DNA of 47,233 nt from Aquabacterium sp. (GTDB taxonomy: Bacteria > Pseudomonadota > Gammaproteobacteria > Burkholderiales > Burkholderiaceae_C): assembly GCF_014378415.1 (NCBI RefSeq), contig NZ_JACMNS010000178.1:1-47233 (forward strand), given 5' to 3'. Under the pieces are notes generated by a model. The model did not search any database and was not told the origin of the DNA. It saw nothing but the letters and a program-made list of their open reading frames with translations. This document shows, one piece after another, positions 34,613 to 43,443 of the stretch (the stretch's first letter is position 1; every line of letters starts with the position of its first letter). Made by a program: the position numbers and the translations under genes.

Positions 34613-35046
34613 TGGAACTCAATACCATCAAGCCCGCCTCGGGTTCGAAGCATTCTAAGCGCCGTGTCGGCCGCGGGATCGGTTCGGGTCTGGGCAAGAC
34701 CGCAGGTCGCGGTCACAAAGGTCAGAAATCGCGTTCGGGTGGCTACCACAAAGTCGGTTTCGAAGGCGGTCAAATGCCTTTGCAACGTCGCTTGCCCAAG
34801 CGCGGCTTTAAGTCGCATCTGCTGAAGTACAACGCCGAGATCACTTTGACTGATCTGGAAGTGTTGAGCGTCGCCGAAGTCGATATCCTCACCCTGAAGC
34901 AAGCCGGTCTGGTGCCGCAAATTGCCAAGGTCGTGAAGGTCATCAAGACTGGCGAACTCACCAAGAAGGTGTCTCTCAAGGGCATCGGCGCGACTGCAGC
35001 TGCAAAGGTGGCCATCGAGGCTGCTGGCGGCGCGATCGCTGAGTGA
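34612..35046 (+). CDS. rplO: 50S ribosomal protein L15
   Basis: A 144-residue L15 with the Gly/Arg-rich extension [20 protein letters not shown] and [20 protein letters not shown] (core [12 protein letters not shown]). It is a late assembly protein of the large subunit. The one-base overlap with rpmD implies coupled translation. Confidence 0.98.
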   Translation: MELNTIKPASGSKHSKRRVGRGIGSGLGKTAGRGHKGQKSRSGGYHKVGFEGGQMPLQRRLPKRGFKSHLLKYNAEITLTDLEVLSVAEVDILTLKQAGLVPQIAKVVKVIKTGELTKKVSLKGIGATAAAKVAIEAAGGAIAE

Positions 35047-35069
35047 TGTTTGACTGAACGGACTTAAGC

Positions 35070-36380
35070 GTGGCGACTTCTCCCAATCAACTGGCTCAAA
35101 GCGGAAAATTCGGCGACCTTCAACGGCGTCTGATTTTCCTGCTGCTGGCGCTGGTCGTTTACCGCATCGGGGCGCACATCCCCGTGCCTGGTATCGATCC
35201 TGCCCAGTTGCAACAGTTGTTCAAGGGCCAGCAAGGCGGCATCTTGAGTCTGTTCAACATGTTTTCGGGCGGTGCGTTGTCGCGCTTCACCGTCTTTGCG
35301 CTGGGCATCATGCCGTACATTTCGGCGTCCATCATCATGCAGATGATGGGTTACGTGGTACCCACCCTCGAGGCCCTGAAAAAGGAAGGCGAGGCTGGTC
35401 GGCGCAAGACGACGCAGTACACACGCTACGCCACTTTGGGTTTGGCCCTGTTCCAGTCCTTCGGCATTGCCGTGGCTTTGGAAGGAACCGCCGGCTTGGT
35501 CATCAGTCCAGGCATGGGTTTCCGTTTCACCACGATGATGAGCCTGACGGCGGGCACGATGTTCTTAATGTGGCTGGGTGAACAAATCACCGAGCGCGGT
35601 TTGGGCAACGGTATCTCGATCTTGATTTTTGGTGGTATCGCGGCTGGCTTGCCAGGTGCCATCGCTGGTTTGTTCGGCTTGGTTGGCAACGGTGCGATGA
35701 GCATCCCTGCTGCGATCTTCATCGTGCTGCTGATCGTTCTGGTGACTTATTTCGTGGTCTTCGTTGAGCGTGGTCAGCGCAAGATTTTGGTGAATTACGC
35801 CAAGCGCCAGGTGGGCAATCGCGTATACGGTGGGCAATCGTCCCACCTGCCGCTGAAGGTCAACATGGCGGGTGTGATTCCCCCGATCTTCGCGTCGTCG
35901 ATCATCTTGCTGCCCACGACAGCAGTGGGTTGGTTTGCCACTGGTGAGAGCATGCGTTGGTTGAAAGATTTGGCGGGCATGTTGTCGCCTGGTCAACCGA
36001 TCTATGTGATTTTGTATTCTGTTGCCATCGTCTTCTTCTGCTTCTTCTACACGGCACTGGTGTTCAACAGCCGTGAAACAGCAGACAACCTGAAGAAGAG
36101 TGGTGCTTTCATTCCCGGTATTCGCCCGGGTGATCAAACGGCGCGATACATCGACAAGATCCTCGCCCGTCTGACCCTGGTGGGCGCTGTTTACATCACG
36201 GCCGTGTGCCTGTTGCCCGAGTTCCTCGTGCTCAAGTACAACGTCCCCTTCTATTTCGGTGGGACCTCGCTCTTGATCATCGTGGTTGTCACGATGGACT
36301 TCTGGGCCCAGGTTCAGTCTTATCTGATGTCTCAGCAGTATGAATCGCTGCTGAAAAAGGCAAACTTTAAATCGAGCTGA
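35070..36380 (+). CDS. secY: Preprotein translocase subunit SecY
   Basis: A 436-residue channel protein with ten membrane helices. Landmarks are [30 protein letters not shown] (core [11 protein letters not shown]), the plug helix region, [18 protein letters not shown] [14 protein letters not shown], and the cytoplasmic loop [17 protein letters not shown]. With SecE and SecG it forms the translocon for signal-peptide proteins such as the lipase here. The start is GTG at 35070. It keeps its usual place at the end of the spc group. Confidence 0.98.
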   Translation: MATSPNQLAQSGKFGDLQRRLIFLLLALVVYRIGAHIPVPGIDPAQLQQLFKGQQGGILSLFNMFSGGALSRFTVFALGIMPYISASIIMQMMGYVVPTLEALKKEGEAGRRKTTQYTRYATLGLALFQSFGIAVALEGTAGLVISPGMGFRFTTMMSLTAGTMFLMWLGEQITERGLGNGISILIFGGIAAGLPGAIAGLFGLVGNGAMSIPAAIFIVLLIVLVTYFVVFVERGQRKILVNYAKRQVGNRVYGGQSSHLPLKVNMAGVIPPIFASSIILLPTTAVGWFATGESMRWLKDLAGMLSPGQPIYVILYSVAIVFFCFFYTALVFNSRETADNLKKSGAFIPGIRPGDQTARYIDKILARLTLVGAVYITAVCLLPEFLVLKYNVPFYFGGTSLLIIVVVTMDFWAQVQSYLMSQQYESLLKKANFKSS

Positions 36381-36415
36381 TCGCGGTGACGCAGGTCAAT
36401 GCAACTTAGGAAAAC

Positions 36416-36634
36416 ATGTCGAAAGACGACGTCATCCAGATGCAAGGTGAAATTCTGGAGAATCTCCCGAATGCCACTTTTCGCGTGAAGCTTGAGAACG
36501 GGCACGTGGTTCTCGGTCATATTTCCGGCAAAATGCGCATGCACTACATCCGCATCCTGCCGGGAGATAAAGTGACCGTTGAGCTCACACCCTATGATTT
36601 GAGTCGTGCTCGCATCGTATTCCGGGCGAAGTGA
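36416..36634 (+). CDS. infA: Translation initiation factor IF-1
   Basis: A 72-residue OB-fold protein: [19 protein letters not shown], then [22 protein letters not shown]-1 binds the ribosomal A site during initiation. Its position between secY and rpmJ is common in betaproteobacteria. TAGGAAAAC precedes the ATG. Confidence 0.97.
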   Translation: MSKDDVIQMQGEILENLPNATFRVKLENGHVVLGHISGKMRMHYIRILPGDKVTVELTPYDLSRARIVFRAK

Positions 36635-36701
36635 GTTGAGTTTTGTTACCCCGGAAACGTGGGCGAATTTCCGTTGAGTTTCAACGGTCCAGGAGAAGAT
36701 C

Positions 36702-36815
36702 ATGAAAGTTTCGGCTTCCGTCAAAGTGATGTGCCGCAATTGCAAAATCATCCGTCGCAAGGGTGTGGTTCGTGTGATTTGCACGGATCCCCGCCACAAG
36801 CAACGCCAGGGTTGA
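36702..36815 (+). CDS. rpmJ: 50S ribosomal protein L36 (zinc-binding form)
   Basis: A 37-residue protein beginning [19 protein letters not shown] and ending DPRHKQRQG. The ribbon CRNC - C - H (Cys11, Cys14, Cys27, His32) makes it the zinc-containing form. AGGAGAAG lies just before the ATG. It is between infA and rpsM in the standard order. Confidence 0.96.
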   Translation: MKVSASVKVMCRNCKIIRRKGVVRVICTDPRHKQRQG

Positions 36816-36854
36816 TCCTGGTTTAGCGACGACACACGCCTTCAGAGGACAGTT

Positions 36855-37217
36855 ATGGCACGTATTGCTGGCATCAACATTCCGCCGCATAAGCACACCG
36901 AAATCGGTTTGACTTCTATTTACGGCATCGGTCGCACCACTGCGCAGAAAATCTGCACAGTGAGCGGCATTCCGTACAACAAGAAGATCAAAGACCTGAC
37001 GGACGGCGATTTGGAAAAAATCCGGGACGAAGTGGCAAAGATCACCATTGAAGGTGACCTGCGTCGCGAAATCTCGATCAATATCAAGCGTTTGATGGAC
37101 TTGGGCTGCTACCGCGGCTTCCGTCACCGTCGTGGCTTGCCCATGCGCGGTCAACGCACCCGCACCAATGCGCGTACCCGCAAGGGCCCGCGCAAGTCGA
37201 TCGCTGGTAAGAAGTGA
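36855..37217 (+). CDS. rpsM: 30S ribosomal protein S13
   Basis: A 120-residue S13: [19 protein letters not shown], the H2TH-like region, and the basic tail [19 protein letters not shown]. It contacts the large subunit and P-site tRNA in the head of the 30S. It is the first gene of the alpha-type group (rpsM-rpsK-rpsD-rpoA-rplQ). Confidence 0.98.
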   Translation: MARIAGINIPPHKHTEIGLTSIYGIGRTTAQKICTVSGIPYNKKIKDLTDGDLEKIRDEVAKITIEGDLRREISINIKRLMDLGCYRGFRHRRGLPMRGQRTRTNARTRKGPRKSIAGKK

Positions 37218-37259
37218 TCGTCTGGGTGTCGCTGTTCATTAAGATGAGAGAAGATAACC

Positions 37260-37664
37260 ATGGCTAAAGCACCTGCCAACACGGCAGCACGTCGTGTGAG
37301 CAAGAAGATCCGCAAGAACATTGCGGATGGCATCGCTCACGTGCATGCGTCGTTCAACAACACGATTATCACGATCACCGACCGCCAAGGTAATTCCCTG
37401 GCTTGGGCGTCCAGTGGTGGTCAGGGTTTCAAGGGCTCACGCAAGTCCACTCCATTCGCTGCCCAGGTGGCTGCTGAAGTGGCTGGCCGCGCTGCTCAAG
37501 AACAAGGCATCAAGAACCTGGACGTCGAGATCAAGGGCCCCGGTCCTGGTCGCGAATCCTCGGTTCGCGCTTTGGCCGCTCTCGGCATCCGGATCAACAT
37601 GATCTCTGACGTGACGCCAGTGCCGCACAACGGTTGCCGTCCTCAGAAGCGTCGTCGCATCTGA
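37260..37664 (+). CDS. rpsK: 30S ribosomal protein S11
   Basis: A 134-residue S11 with [20 protein letters not shown] (core [10 protein letters not shown]), [19 protein letters not shown] and the C-terminal [15 protein letters not shown]. It forms part of the platform that contacts mRNA. It ends 338 bases before rpsD, a gap that carries a terminator and a promoter. Confidence 0.98.
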   Translation: MAKAPANTAARRVSKKIRKNIADGIAHVHASFNNTIITITDRQGNSLAWASSGGQGFKGSRKSTPFAAQVAAEVAGRAAQEQGIKNLDVEIKGPGPGRESSVRALAALGIRINMISDVTPVPHNGCRPQKRRRI

Positions 37665-37752
37665 TATGACATTGGGCCTCGTTCGTGTCCTGTTCAGGGC
37701 GCGGGCTAGGCTTAATTGTTTGAGGCGTTCACCTCATTCAGTGTTGCAGTAA

Positions 37753-37794
37753 ATGCTCAACGATTCTGCGCGCAGCATGTTGAGTATTTTTTTT
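37753..37794 (+). terminator. Intrinsic terminator between rpsK and rpsD
   Basis: ATGCTCAAC (37753-37761) pairs with GTTGAGTAT (37779-37787), one pair being G-U, and the loop contains an inner palindrome CTGCGCGCAG. Eight T residues follow (37787-37794). This is a good rho-independent terminator or attenuator, about 90 bases after rpsK. The 3' arm also contains the -35 box of the next promoter. Confidence 0.7.
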
Positions 37795-37808
37795 GCAACT
37801 GTTATACT
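37780..37808 (+). promoter_or_regulatory. Promoter for rpsD-rpoA-rplQ overlapping the terminator
   Basis: TTGAGT at 37780-37785 and TATACT at 37803-37808 with a 17-base spacer. The -35 box is the right arm of the terminator hairpin and the spacer holds its T-tract. Transcription would start near 37815, giving a leader of about 190 bases to rpsD. The leader contains a short hairpin GCACC-TGACTT-GGTGC at 37821-37836 but no gene. The remaining DNA from 37665 shows nothing else recognisable. Confidence 0.6.
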
Positions 37809-38002
37809 TGCGAGTTCTTTGCACCTGACTTGGTGCGCTTTGTGTTGGCGGGTCATCAAGGCCCATGACACGGTGGCGCTCACATGCAGGTTATCGAAGC
37901 CCACCGTCTGAGCGATTCGAACAATATCCGCCAGACTCGCGTTGGACATTGATGGACTTTCAGTCCCCAATCTGACGTCAGACAGACCCCAAGGAAAAGC
38001 AC

Positions 38003-38626
38003 GTGGCACGTTACCTCGGACCCAAGGCCAAACTGGCCCGCCGTGAAGGCACCGACCTGTTTTTGAAGAGCGCTCGTCGCCCCATCAGCGACAAGTCTAA
38101 ATTCGACACCAAACCCGGCCAGCACGGCCGCACGTCTGGTTCGCGCACCTCTGACTTCGGTCTGCAACTGCGCGAAAAGCAAAAAGTTAAGCGCATGTAC
38201 GGCGTGCTGGAGCGTCAGTTCCGCCGCTATTTTGCCGAAGCCGATCGCCGCAAGGGCAACACAGGCTCAAACCTGTTGTTCCTGCTGGAATCACGCCTGG
38301 ACAACGTCGTTTATCGCATGGGCTTTGCTTCCACCCGCGCCGAAGCTCGTCAGCTGACGTCGCACAAGGGTGTGACCGTGAATGGTCAAGTGGTGAACAT
38401 TCCTTCGTACAGCGTCAAGACTGGCGATGTGGTGGGTGTGCGCGAAAAAGCCAAGAAGCAAATTCGCGTTTTGGAGGCACTGAAGCTGGCCGAGTCCATC
38501 GGCATGCCGGCTTGGGTGCAAGTGGATAACACCAAGCTGGAAGGTGTTTTCAAGAAAACCCCGGACCGCGATGAATTCGGCGCCGACATCAACGAATCGT
38601 TGATTGTTGAACTGTATTCGCGTTGA
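38003..38626 (+). CDS. rpsD: 30S ribosomal protein S4
   Basis: A 207-residue S4: [37 protein letters not shown], and the S4 RNA-binding domain from about residue 97 ([15 protein letters not shown] and [14 protein letters not shown]). No zinc-binding cysteines are present. It begins 30S assembly and, in E. coli, represses the alpha operon by binding a pseudoknot leader. The start is GTG at 38003 with AAGGAAAA upstream. Confidence 0.98.
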   Translation: MARYLGPKAKLARREGTDLFLKSARRPISDKSKFDTKPGQHGRTSGSRTSDFGLQLREKQKVKRMYGVLERQFRRYFAEADRRKGNTGSNLLFLLESRLDNVVYRMGFASTRAEARQLTSHKGVTVNGQVVNIPSYSVKTGDVVGVREKAKKQIRVLEALKLAESIGMPAWVQVDNTKLEGVFKKTPDRDEFGADINESLIVELYSR

Positions 38627-38768
38627 TTCACACATCAGCTGCGCTTCACGGCCTTGGGTCGTGCAGCGCGGCTTTGTGCGTTTTGTTTTCAAGACCGGAG
38701 CATGTTGCTCCGGTTGGTCCAGCAGCCTTATCGGTGTAACGAGCCGAGGGTATTGACAGGAAGAGCTC

Positions 38769-39755
38769 ATGCAAACCAATTTGCTGAAACCCAAAGCCAT
38801 TCAGGTGGAGCCCTTGGGCGGCCACCGCGCCAAAGTGACCCTCGAGCCGTTCGAGCGTGGCTACGGCCACACCCTGGGCAACGCCTTGCGCCGCGTCCTG
38901 TTGTCGTCGATGGTGGGTTTTGCTCCGACGGAAGTGACCATCGCGGGCGTGCTGCACGAGTACTCAACCGTTGACGGCGTTCAAGAGGATGTCGTTCACA
39001 TCATGTTGAACCTCAAGGGTGTGGTCTTCCGTTTGCACAACCGCGACGAAGTGACCCTGGTGCTGCGCAAAGATGGCGAAGGCCCTGTCACTGCCGCCGA
39101 CATCCAGACGCCTCATGACGTTGAAATCGTCAATCCTAACCACGTGATCGCTCACTTGTCGCACGGCGGCAAGTTGGACATGCAGATCAAGGTGGAGAAA
39201 GGTCGTGGCTACGTGCCTGGCAACATCCGCCGGTATGGCGACGAAAGCACCAAGGCCATCGGCCGCATCGTATTGGACGCATCGTTCTCCCCGGTTCGCC
39301 GCGTGAGCTACACGGTTGAAAGCGCCCGTGTCGAGCAACGCACCGACCTGGACAAGCTGGTCATGGAAATCGAAACCAACGGCGCGATTTCGCCTGAGGA
39401 AGCGATCCGTGCTTCGGCCAAGATCCTGGTTGAGCAGCTTGCGGTGTTCGCGCAATTGGAAGGCAGTGAAATCGCCGCCTTCGACGCGCCTGCCAAGTCG
39501 GCGCAGAACTTCGATCCGATCCTGCTGCGTCCTGTCGACGAGCTTGAGCTGACCGTGCGTTCGGCCAACTGCCTGAAGGCCGAAAATATTTATTACATCG
39601 GCGACCTGATCCAGCGCACCGAGACCGAGTTGCTCAAGACCCCAAATCTGGGGCGCAAGTCGCTCAACGAAATCAAGGAAGTGCTGGCTTCGCGTGGTTT
39701 GGCTTTGGGCTCGCGCCTGGAAAGCTGGCCACCTCAAGGTCTCGACAAGCGTTGA
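38769..39755 (+). CDS. rpoA: RNA polymerase alpha subunit
   Basis: A 328-residue alpha subunit. The N-terminal dimer domain (to about residue 230) includes [18 protein letters not shown]; the C-terminal domain (about 250-320) has [17 protein letters not shown] and [13 protein letters not shown], which contact UP elements and activators. AGGAAGAG precedes the start. It is 142 bases after rpsD. Confidence 0.99.
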   Translation: MQTNLLKPKAIQVEPLGGHRAKVTLEPFERGYGHTLGNALRRVLLSSMVGFAPTEVTIAGVLHEYSTVDGVQEDVVHIMLNLKGVVFRLHNRDEVTLVLRKDGEGPVTAADIQTPHDVEIVNPNHVIAHLSHGGKLDMQIKVEKGRGYVPGNIRRYGDESTKAIGRIVLDASFSPVRRVSYTVESARVEQRTDLDKLVMEIETNGAISPEEAIRASAKILVEQLAVFAQLEGSEIAAFDAPAKSAQNFDPILLRPVDELELTVRSANCLKAENIYYIGDLIQRTETELLKTPNLGRKSLNEIKEVLASRGLALGSRLESWPPQGLDKR

Positions 39756-39776
39756 TTTTTTGAAAGTGGGTGGTGA

Positions 39777-39815
39777 GTTTGTTTCAACAAACCGCCGCCC
39801 GGTGCACCCGGCGGT
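39777..39815 (+). promoter_or_regulatory. Stacked hairpins in the rpoA-rplQ spacer
   Basis: GTTTGT-TTCA-ACAAAC (39777-39792) is a perfect stem with a tetraloop. It is followed at once by ACCGCCG and CGGCGGT (39791-39815) enclosing CCCGGTGCACC. A smaller ACCG-GCCGT-CGGT comes next. No T-tract follows, so these are more likely RNA processing or translational control structures than a terminator. Confidence 0.4.
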
Positions 39816-39861
39816 ACCTTGAACCGGCCGTCGGTTTTATAAAGTAAGAAAGGACAGCACC

Positions 39862-40260
39862 ATGCGTCACGGACACGGACTCCGCAAACTCAATCGTACT
39901 TCGTCGCACCGCCTGGCGATGCTTCGCAACATGGCGAACTCGCTCATTCTGCACGAAGCCATCAAGACCACCGTCCCCAAGGCCAAGGAATTGCGCCGTG
40001 TGGTCGAGCCTTTGATCACTTTGGCCAAGAACCCCACCCTGGCGAACAAACGTTTGGCGTTTGACCGCCTGCGTGACCGTGACAATGTGGTCAAGTTGTT
40101 CAACGTGTTGGGTCCCCGTTTCTTGGCCCGTCCTGGTGGCTATACGCGGATCCTGAAGATGGGCTTCCGCGTGGGCGACAACGCCCCCATGGCTTATGTT
40201 GAACTGGTTGAGCGCACAGAAGCTACCGACACGGTTGCTGACGATCAAACCAACGCTTAA
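39862..40260 (+). CDS. rplQ: 50S ribosomal protein L17
   Basis: A 132-residue L17: [20 protein letters not shown], then [21 protein letters not shown] (core [11 protein letters not shown]) and [20 protein letters not shown]. It is the last gene of the alpha group. AGAAAGGA precedes the start, and terminator hairpins follow directly after the stop. Confidence 0.98.
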   Translation: MRHGHGLRKLNRTSSHRLAMLRNMANSLILHEAIKTTVPKAKELRRVVEPLITLAKNPTLANKRLAFDRLRDRDNVVKLFNVLGPRFLARPGGYTRILKMGFRVGDNAPMAYVELVERTEATDTVADDQTNA

Positions 40261-40268
40261 GTAAGTCC

Positions 40269-40320
40269 AACGCTGGTTCATTCAGCGTTTGAAAAAAAGG
40301 GTCAGCATTGCTGGCCCTTT
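40269..40320 (+). terminator. Tandem terminator hairpins after rplQ
   Basis: The first stem is AACGCTG / CAGCGTT (40269-40289). The second is stronger: AAAGGGTCAGC - ATT - GCTGGCCCTTT (40296-40320), 11 pairs with one G-U, ending in a T-rich side. Together they close the ribosomal operon. The stretch from 40321 to the tRNA promoter holds no gene. Confidence 0.65.
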
Positions 40321-40448
40321 GCTTTGATGCATGAGGCCCTGGTGCATTGCTGCAATGCTTTATTGCTGTAATGGTGGTCAGGATCGTGCAGCCTGCCTGC
40401 TGGCGGTGCGTGTTTTCACGCTGATGGTGCGCGATTTGCAAAAGAAGC

Positions 40449-40476
40449 GTGACAAGCATAAAAAGCATGCTATAGT
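40449..40476 (+). promoter_or_regulatory. Predicted promoter of the initiator tRNA gene
   Basis: GTGACA at 40449-40454 and TATAGT at 40471-40476 with a 16-base spacer. The tRNA begins 12 bases after the -10 box, so a very short leader is removed by RNase P. Confidence 0.5.
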
Positions 40477-40488
40477 CTAGTTCTCTGT

Positions 40489-40565
<77 letters not shown>

Positions 40566-40573
40566 AAATAAAG

Positions 40574-40601
40574 CAAAAGCCGATCCTAGGGTCGGCTTTT
40601 G
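40574..40601 (+). terminator. Terminator after tRNA-fMet
   Basis: CAAAAGCCGA (40574-40583) and TCGGCTTTTG (40592-40601) form a perfect 10-base stem with loop TCCTAGGG, the right arm ending in TTTT. It is a typical rho-independent terminator and could act in both directions. Confidence 0.8.
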
Positions 40602-40642
40602 TCATTGTGGCTTGGGATTGACGCAAGGCCTGTATCTGCAGG

Positions 40643-40670
40643 GCCCTAAGTGCCCTAAGTGCCCTCAGGC
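40643..40670. repeat. Short tandem repeat GCCCTAAGT
   Basis: Three consecutive 9-base units, GCCCTAAGT, GCCCTAAGT and a diverged GCCCTCAGG, lie between the tRNA terminator and ilvE. No known function; it may be a replication slippage product. Confidence 0.6.
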
Positions 40671-40794
40671 GGGCTTGCCCCCAGTCAAAATCAAATGCCA
40701 CACGATTACAATCGAAGGTTTTCCGGCGGCACCTTTGGCGCGATAAGGCCGGGTGCAAACGAACGATTTAGACAATTCCCCGAAAGGACTTCCC

Positions 40795-41718
40795 ATGTCG
40801 ATGGACGATCGCGACGGCAAAATCTGGATGGATGGCCAGATGGTGGAATGGCGCGATGCCAAGATCCATGTGTTGACCCACACCTTGCACTATGGTTGTG
40901 GTGTGTTCGAGGGCGTGCGCGCCTACAACACGACCCAGGGGCCTGCGATCTTCCGCATCCAGGAGCACACCGAGCGCTTGTTCAACAGCGCCAAAATCCT
41001 GCGCATGAAGATTCCGTTCACCTTCGACGAGGTGGTCAAGGCCCAATTGGACGTGGTCCGCGAGAACAAGCTGGAAAGCTGCTATCTGCGCCCCCTGGTG
41101 TGGTTGGGTTCCGAGAAGATGGGCGTCAACCCCAAGGGTGCCAAGGTGCACTTGATGGTGGCCGCCTGGCCCTGGGGCGCCTACCTGGGTGAAGACGGCC
41201 TCAAGCGCGGCATACGCGTCAAGACGTCGAGCTTCACGCGCCACCACGTCAACATCACCATGACGCAGGCCAAGGCGGTGAGTAACTACACCAACTCGAT
41301 CCTGGCCAACCTGGAAGTGACCGAGGAAGGCTACGACGAGGCGCTGCTGCTGGACACGCAGGGCTTTGTCAGCGAAGGCGCGGGGGAGAACATCTTCATC
41401 GTCAAAAATGGCATGTTGTACACGCCCGATTTGTCGGCTGGGGCCCTCAATGGCATCACGCGCAACACCATCTTCGCGATTTGCCGGGATCTGGGCCTGG
41501 AGATCCGCGAGAAGCGGATCACCCGCGATGAGATCTACATCTGTGACGAGGCCTTCTTCACCGGCACCGCCGCTGAAGTGACGCCCATTCGCGAACTGGA
41601 CCGCATCGAGTTGGGGCAGGGCTCGCGTGGCCCGATCACCGAGAAAATCCAGAGCGCGTTTTTTGACATCGTCAACGGCCGCAATCCCAAGTACGCCGAA
41701 TGGCTGACCACGGTCTGA
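40795..41718 (+). CDS. ilvE: Branched-chain amino-acid aminotransferase
   Basis: A 307-residue fold-IV PLP enzyme. Landmarks are LHYGCGVFEGVRAY, the PLP lysine in MTQAKAVSNYTNS, EGAGENIFIVKNG and FFTGTAAEVTPIREL. It makes and degrades Val, Leu and Ile by exchange with glutamate. The ATG at 40795 has AAGGA eight bases upstream; an upstream ATG at 40753 adds a poorly conserved 14 residues. TACAAT at 40707-40712 is a candidate -10 box. The next gene follows after 13 bases. Confidence 0.95.
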   Translation: MSMDDRDGKIWMDGQMVEWRDAKIHVLTHTLHYGCGVFEGVRAYNTTQGPAIFRIQEHTERLFNSAKILRMKIPFTFDEVVKAQLDVVRENKLESCYLRPLVWLGSEKMGVNPKGAKVHLMVAAWPWGAYLGEDGLKRGIRVKTSSFTRHHVNITMTQAKAVSNYTNSILANLEVTEEGYDEALLLDTQGFVSEGAGENIFIVKNGMLYTPDLSAGALNGITRNTIFAICRDLGLEIREKRITRDEIYICDEAFFTGTAAEVTPIRELDRIELGQGSRGPITEKIQSAFFDIVNGRNPKYAEWLTTV

Positions 41719-41731
41719 GGAGCAGCACGCC

Positions 41732-41950
41732 ATGAGCACGACTGGACAAGCCAAAGCCCTGGTCGAAGTGACCACACAGGATCTGCAAGGCCCCGGGGTG
41801 GTGTTTTGCCCCAACCCAAAGATGCCTTTGTGGAGCAATCACCCGCGCGTCTACATTGACGTGGTCACGGCGCCTGACGGTGGCCTGTGCCCCTACTGTG
41901 GTACGGCCTACAAGCTCAAAGCGGGCGAGAAGGTCGGTCACGGCCACTGA
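41732..41950 (+). CDS. zf-CHCC zinc-finger domain protein
   Basis: A 72-residue protein with FCPNPKMPLWSNHPRVYIDV and LCPYCGTAY. Cys26, His37, Cys53 and Cys56 form the CHCC zinc site of the family related to the mitochondrial complex I subunit NDUFS6. Function in bacteria is unclear. Following ilvE with 13 bases between is a common betaproteobacterial arrangement, so the two are probably co-transcribed. Confidence 0.88.
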   Translation: MSTTGQAKALVEVTTQDLQGPGVVFCPNPKMPLWSNHPRVYIDVVTAPDGGLCPYCGTAYKLKAGEKVGHGH

Positions 41951-41957
41951 TTGATCA

Positions 41958-41984
41958 CAGAGATCACCGCGGAGGTGATCTCTG
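41958..41984. terminator. Perfect 11-base hairpin between convergent genes
   Basis: CAGAGATCACC (41958-41968) and GGTGATCTCTG (41974-41984) form a perfect stem with loop GCGGA between the zf-CHCC gene and the convergent anti-sigma gene. There is no T-tract, so termination is plausible but not certain. The 9-base word TGATCACAG flanks it, at 41952-41960 and 42000-42008. Confidence 0.5.
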
Positions 41985-42002
41985 GCCGGCCCTGGTGCGT
42001 GA

Positions 42003-42710
42003 TCACAGTTGCAGTTGTCCCACGGAGATGATCGGCCCGGTTGGTGCGCCTGTGCGCGAGCCACCAGCGGGTTCTATGCTGACTGCGAAGGCGGCCGTGC
42101 GGTCCAGCAAGCGCTGGCGCAGCACGGTGGTGGCACCTCGAGCCGACACCAGGCCCAATGAGCGAGGCGCTCCCTGGCCGGGCACAGCCCACAGTTCCAG
42201 CGCCTTGTTCATGCTGATGGGCACGGCGCCCAGTGGCTTGAGGACCAGGCTGCGGCCGTCGCCACCCACGCTGGCCACGAATGAAGCGGCTTGAAACCCA
42301 CCAGCAGCATCGCCTTGGGCGTTCATCACGACCACGATGGGCGGTTGCGCTGGCTGGGGCTGTTCGAGCCAGAGGCCCAGGGTGATGGCGGACACCGTGG
42401 CGAAAGCGGTCAGGCCTTGCCACAGGGCCAGTTTTTGCCACCAAGCTTGCACGTTGCCATGATTGAACGAGCCGGCGGGCGCTGAAAACAGGCGTGCCTG
42501 TACCGCAGCCCAAACTTTGGGCGAGGGCGCGACTTCTGGCAGGACCTCGCTCATGGGCACCAGGCGTTCTTGCCATTCGGCCACGGCGCGGCGCAATTGA
42601 GGGTGGGCCGGTAGCAGTGTTTCAAAGCGCCGGCGGGCAGGGCCCTGCAAGGTGCCCAGCACGTACTCTGAGGCCAAGCGATCGGCGCGTTCGGGGCGGC
42701 TGTAGTCCAT
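42003..42710 (-). CDS. RskA-type membrane anti-sigma factor
   Basis: A 235-residue protein. The N-terminal cytoplasmic part (RLASEYVLGTLQGPARRRFE) is the RskA-type anti-sigma start. One membrane helix lies at about 92-114, followed by a periplasmic domain with ELWAVPGQGAPRSLGL, typical of RskA C-terminal domains. No HxxxCxxC zinc motif is seen. It should hold the adjacent sigma factor inactive until proteolysis after an envelope or redox signal, which is inferred. It starts one base after the sigma gene stop. Confidence 0.86.
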   Translation of the reverse strand: MDYSRPERADRLASEYVLGTLQGPARRRFETLLPAHPQLRRAVAEWQERLVPMSEVLPEVAPSPKVWAAVQARLFSAPAGSFNHGNVQAWWQKLALWQGLTAFATVSAITLGLWLEQPQPAQPPIVVVMNAQGDAAGGFQAASFVASVGGDGRSLVLKPLGAVPISMNKALELWAVPGQGAPRSLGLVSARGATTVLRQRLLDRTAAFAVSIEPAGGSRTGAPTGPIISVGQLQL

Positions 42711-42711
42711 C

Positions 42712-43359
42712 TCAACTCCGGGCCAGTGTGGTGGCCCGCTCCAGGCAGGATTTCAGGGACTGCAGTCCACGGCGCACCCAGCTTTTGACCGTGCCCAGAG
42801 GCTGGCCCAGGTGTTCTGCTACTTCCGCATGGGACAGGCCTTGGTAAAAAGCCAGTGACAGGCTGTGCTTTTGCTCGCCGCTGAGGCTCTTCAGGCAGTG
42901 CTGGATCTGGCGTGCCTCGGCAGCCTGCTCCAGCAGGGCTTGTGGTCCGGGGATGTCAGAGGGCGCGGCATTGATCATGTCGGACTCCTCGTCATCCGGG
43001 CCCACCCGGCTGCTGCTGATGGTGTGGGGCTCGCTTTGGCGCCGGCGCAGGCTGTCAATGGCCCGGTTGCGGGCCACGCTGCCCAACCAGGTGCTGGCCT
43101 GGCTGAGGGCGGGGTTGAAGCTTTGCGCTGACCGCCAAATGTTGATGTAAACCTCTTGCAAAATGTCCTCGGCTTGGGCTCGATGACTCTGTATACGCAG
43201 AATCACGGCCAGGAGATGCGGGCTGGATTGGCGATAAAGTGTGTCAAAAGCCACACGATCGCCCAGGGCGATCCGTGACAGGAGGTCTGCCCAGATTTTC
43301 TGGCGTTGGTTGGGGCCTTCGCTCGGGGTGCTTGGGCGGTCGGTGGGCTGAGTCGCCAT
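42712..43359 (-). CDS. ECF RNA polymerase sigma factor (SigK/RpoE-like)
   Basis: A 215-residue ECF sigma factor. Region 2 is AFDTLYRQSSPHLLAVILRI to AEDILQEVYINIWRSA (core ILQEVYINIW), and region 4 is YQGLSHAEVAEHLGQPLGTV to KSWVRRGLQSLK (core LGTVKSWVRRGL). The ATG at 43359 matches the usual family length; the frame stays open to 43758 antisense to purU, and that extension is rejected. It is translationally coupled to the anti-sigma gene and divergent from purU. Confidence 0.92.
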   Translation of the reverse strand: MATQPTDRPSTPSEGPNQRQKIWADLLSRIALGDRVAFDTLYRQSSPHLLAVILRIQSHRAQAEDILQEVYINIWRSAQSFNPALSQASTWLGSVARNRAIDSLRRRQSEPHTISSSRVGPDDEESDMINAAPSDIPGPQALLEQAAEARQIQHCLKSLSGEQKHSLSLAFYQGLSHAEVAEHLGQPLGTVKSWVRRGLQSLKSCLERATTLARS

Positions 43360-43443
43360 GGGGGCTGTGCCTCTTGTTCGGATGGTGCATTCTAAGAAGC
43401 TTTCACCAAGACCTGCGAGCGGACCCCTACAATCCCGGCCATC

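Noticed and set aside
40269..40320. Considered as a small RNA gene after rplQ
   Set aside because: The tandem hairpins directly follow the rplQ stop and end in a T-rich arm, which is explained by termination; no promoter is seen for a separate RNA.
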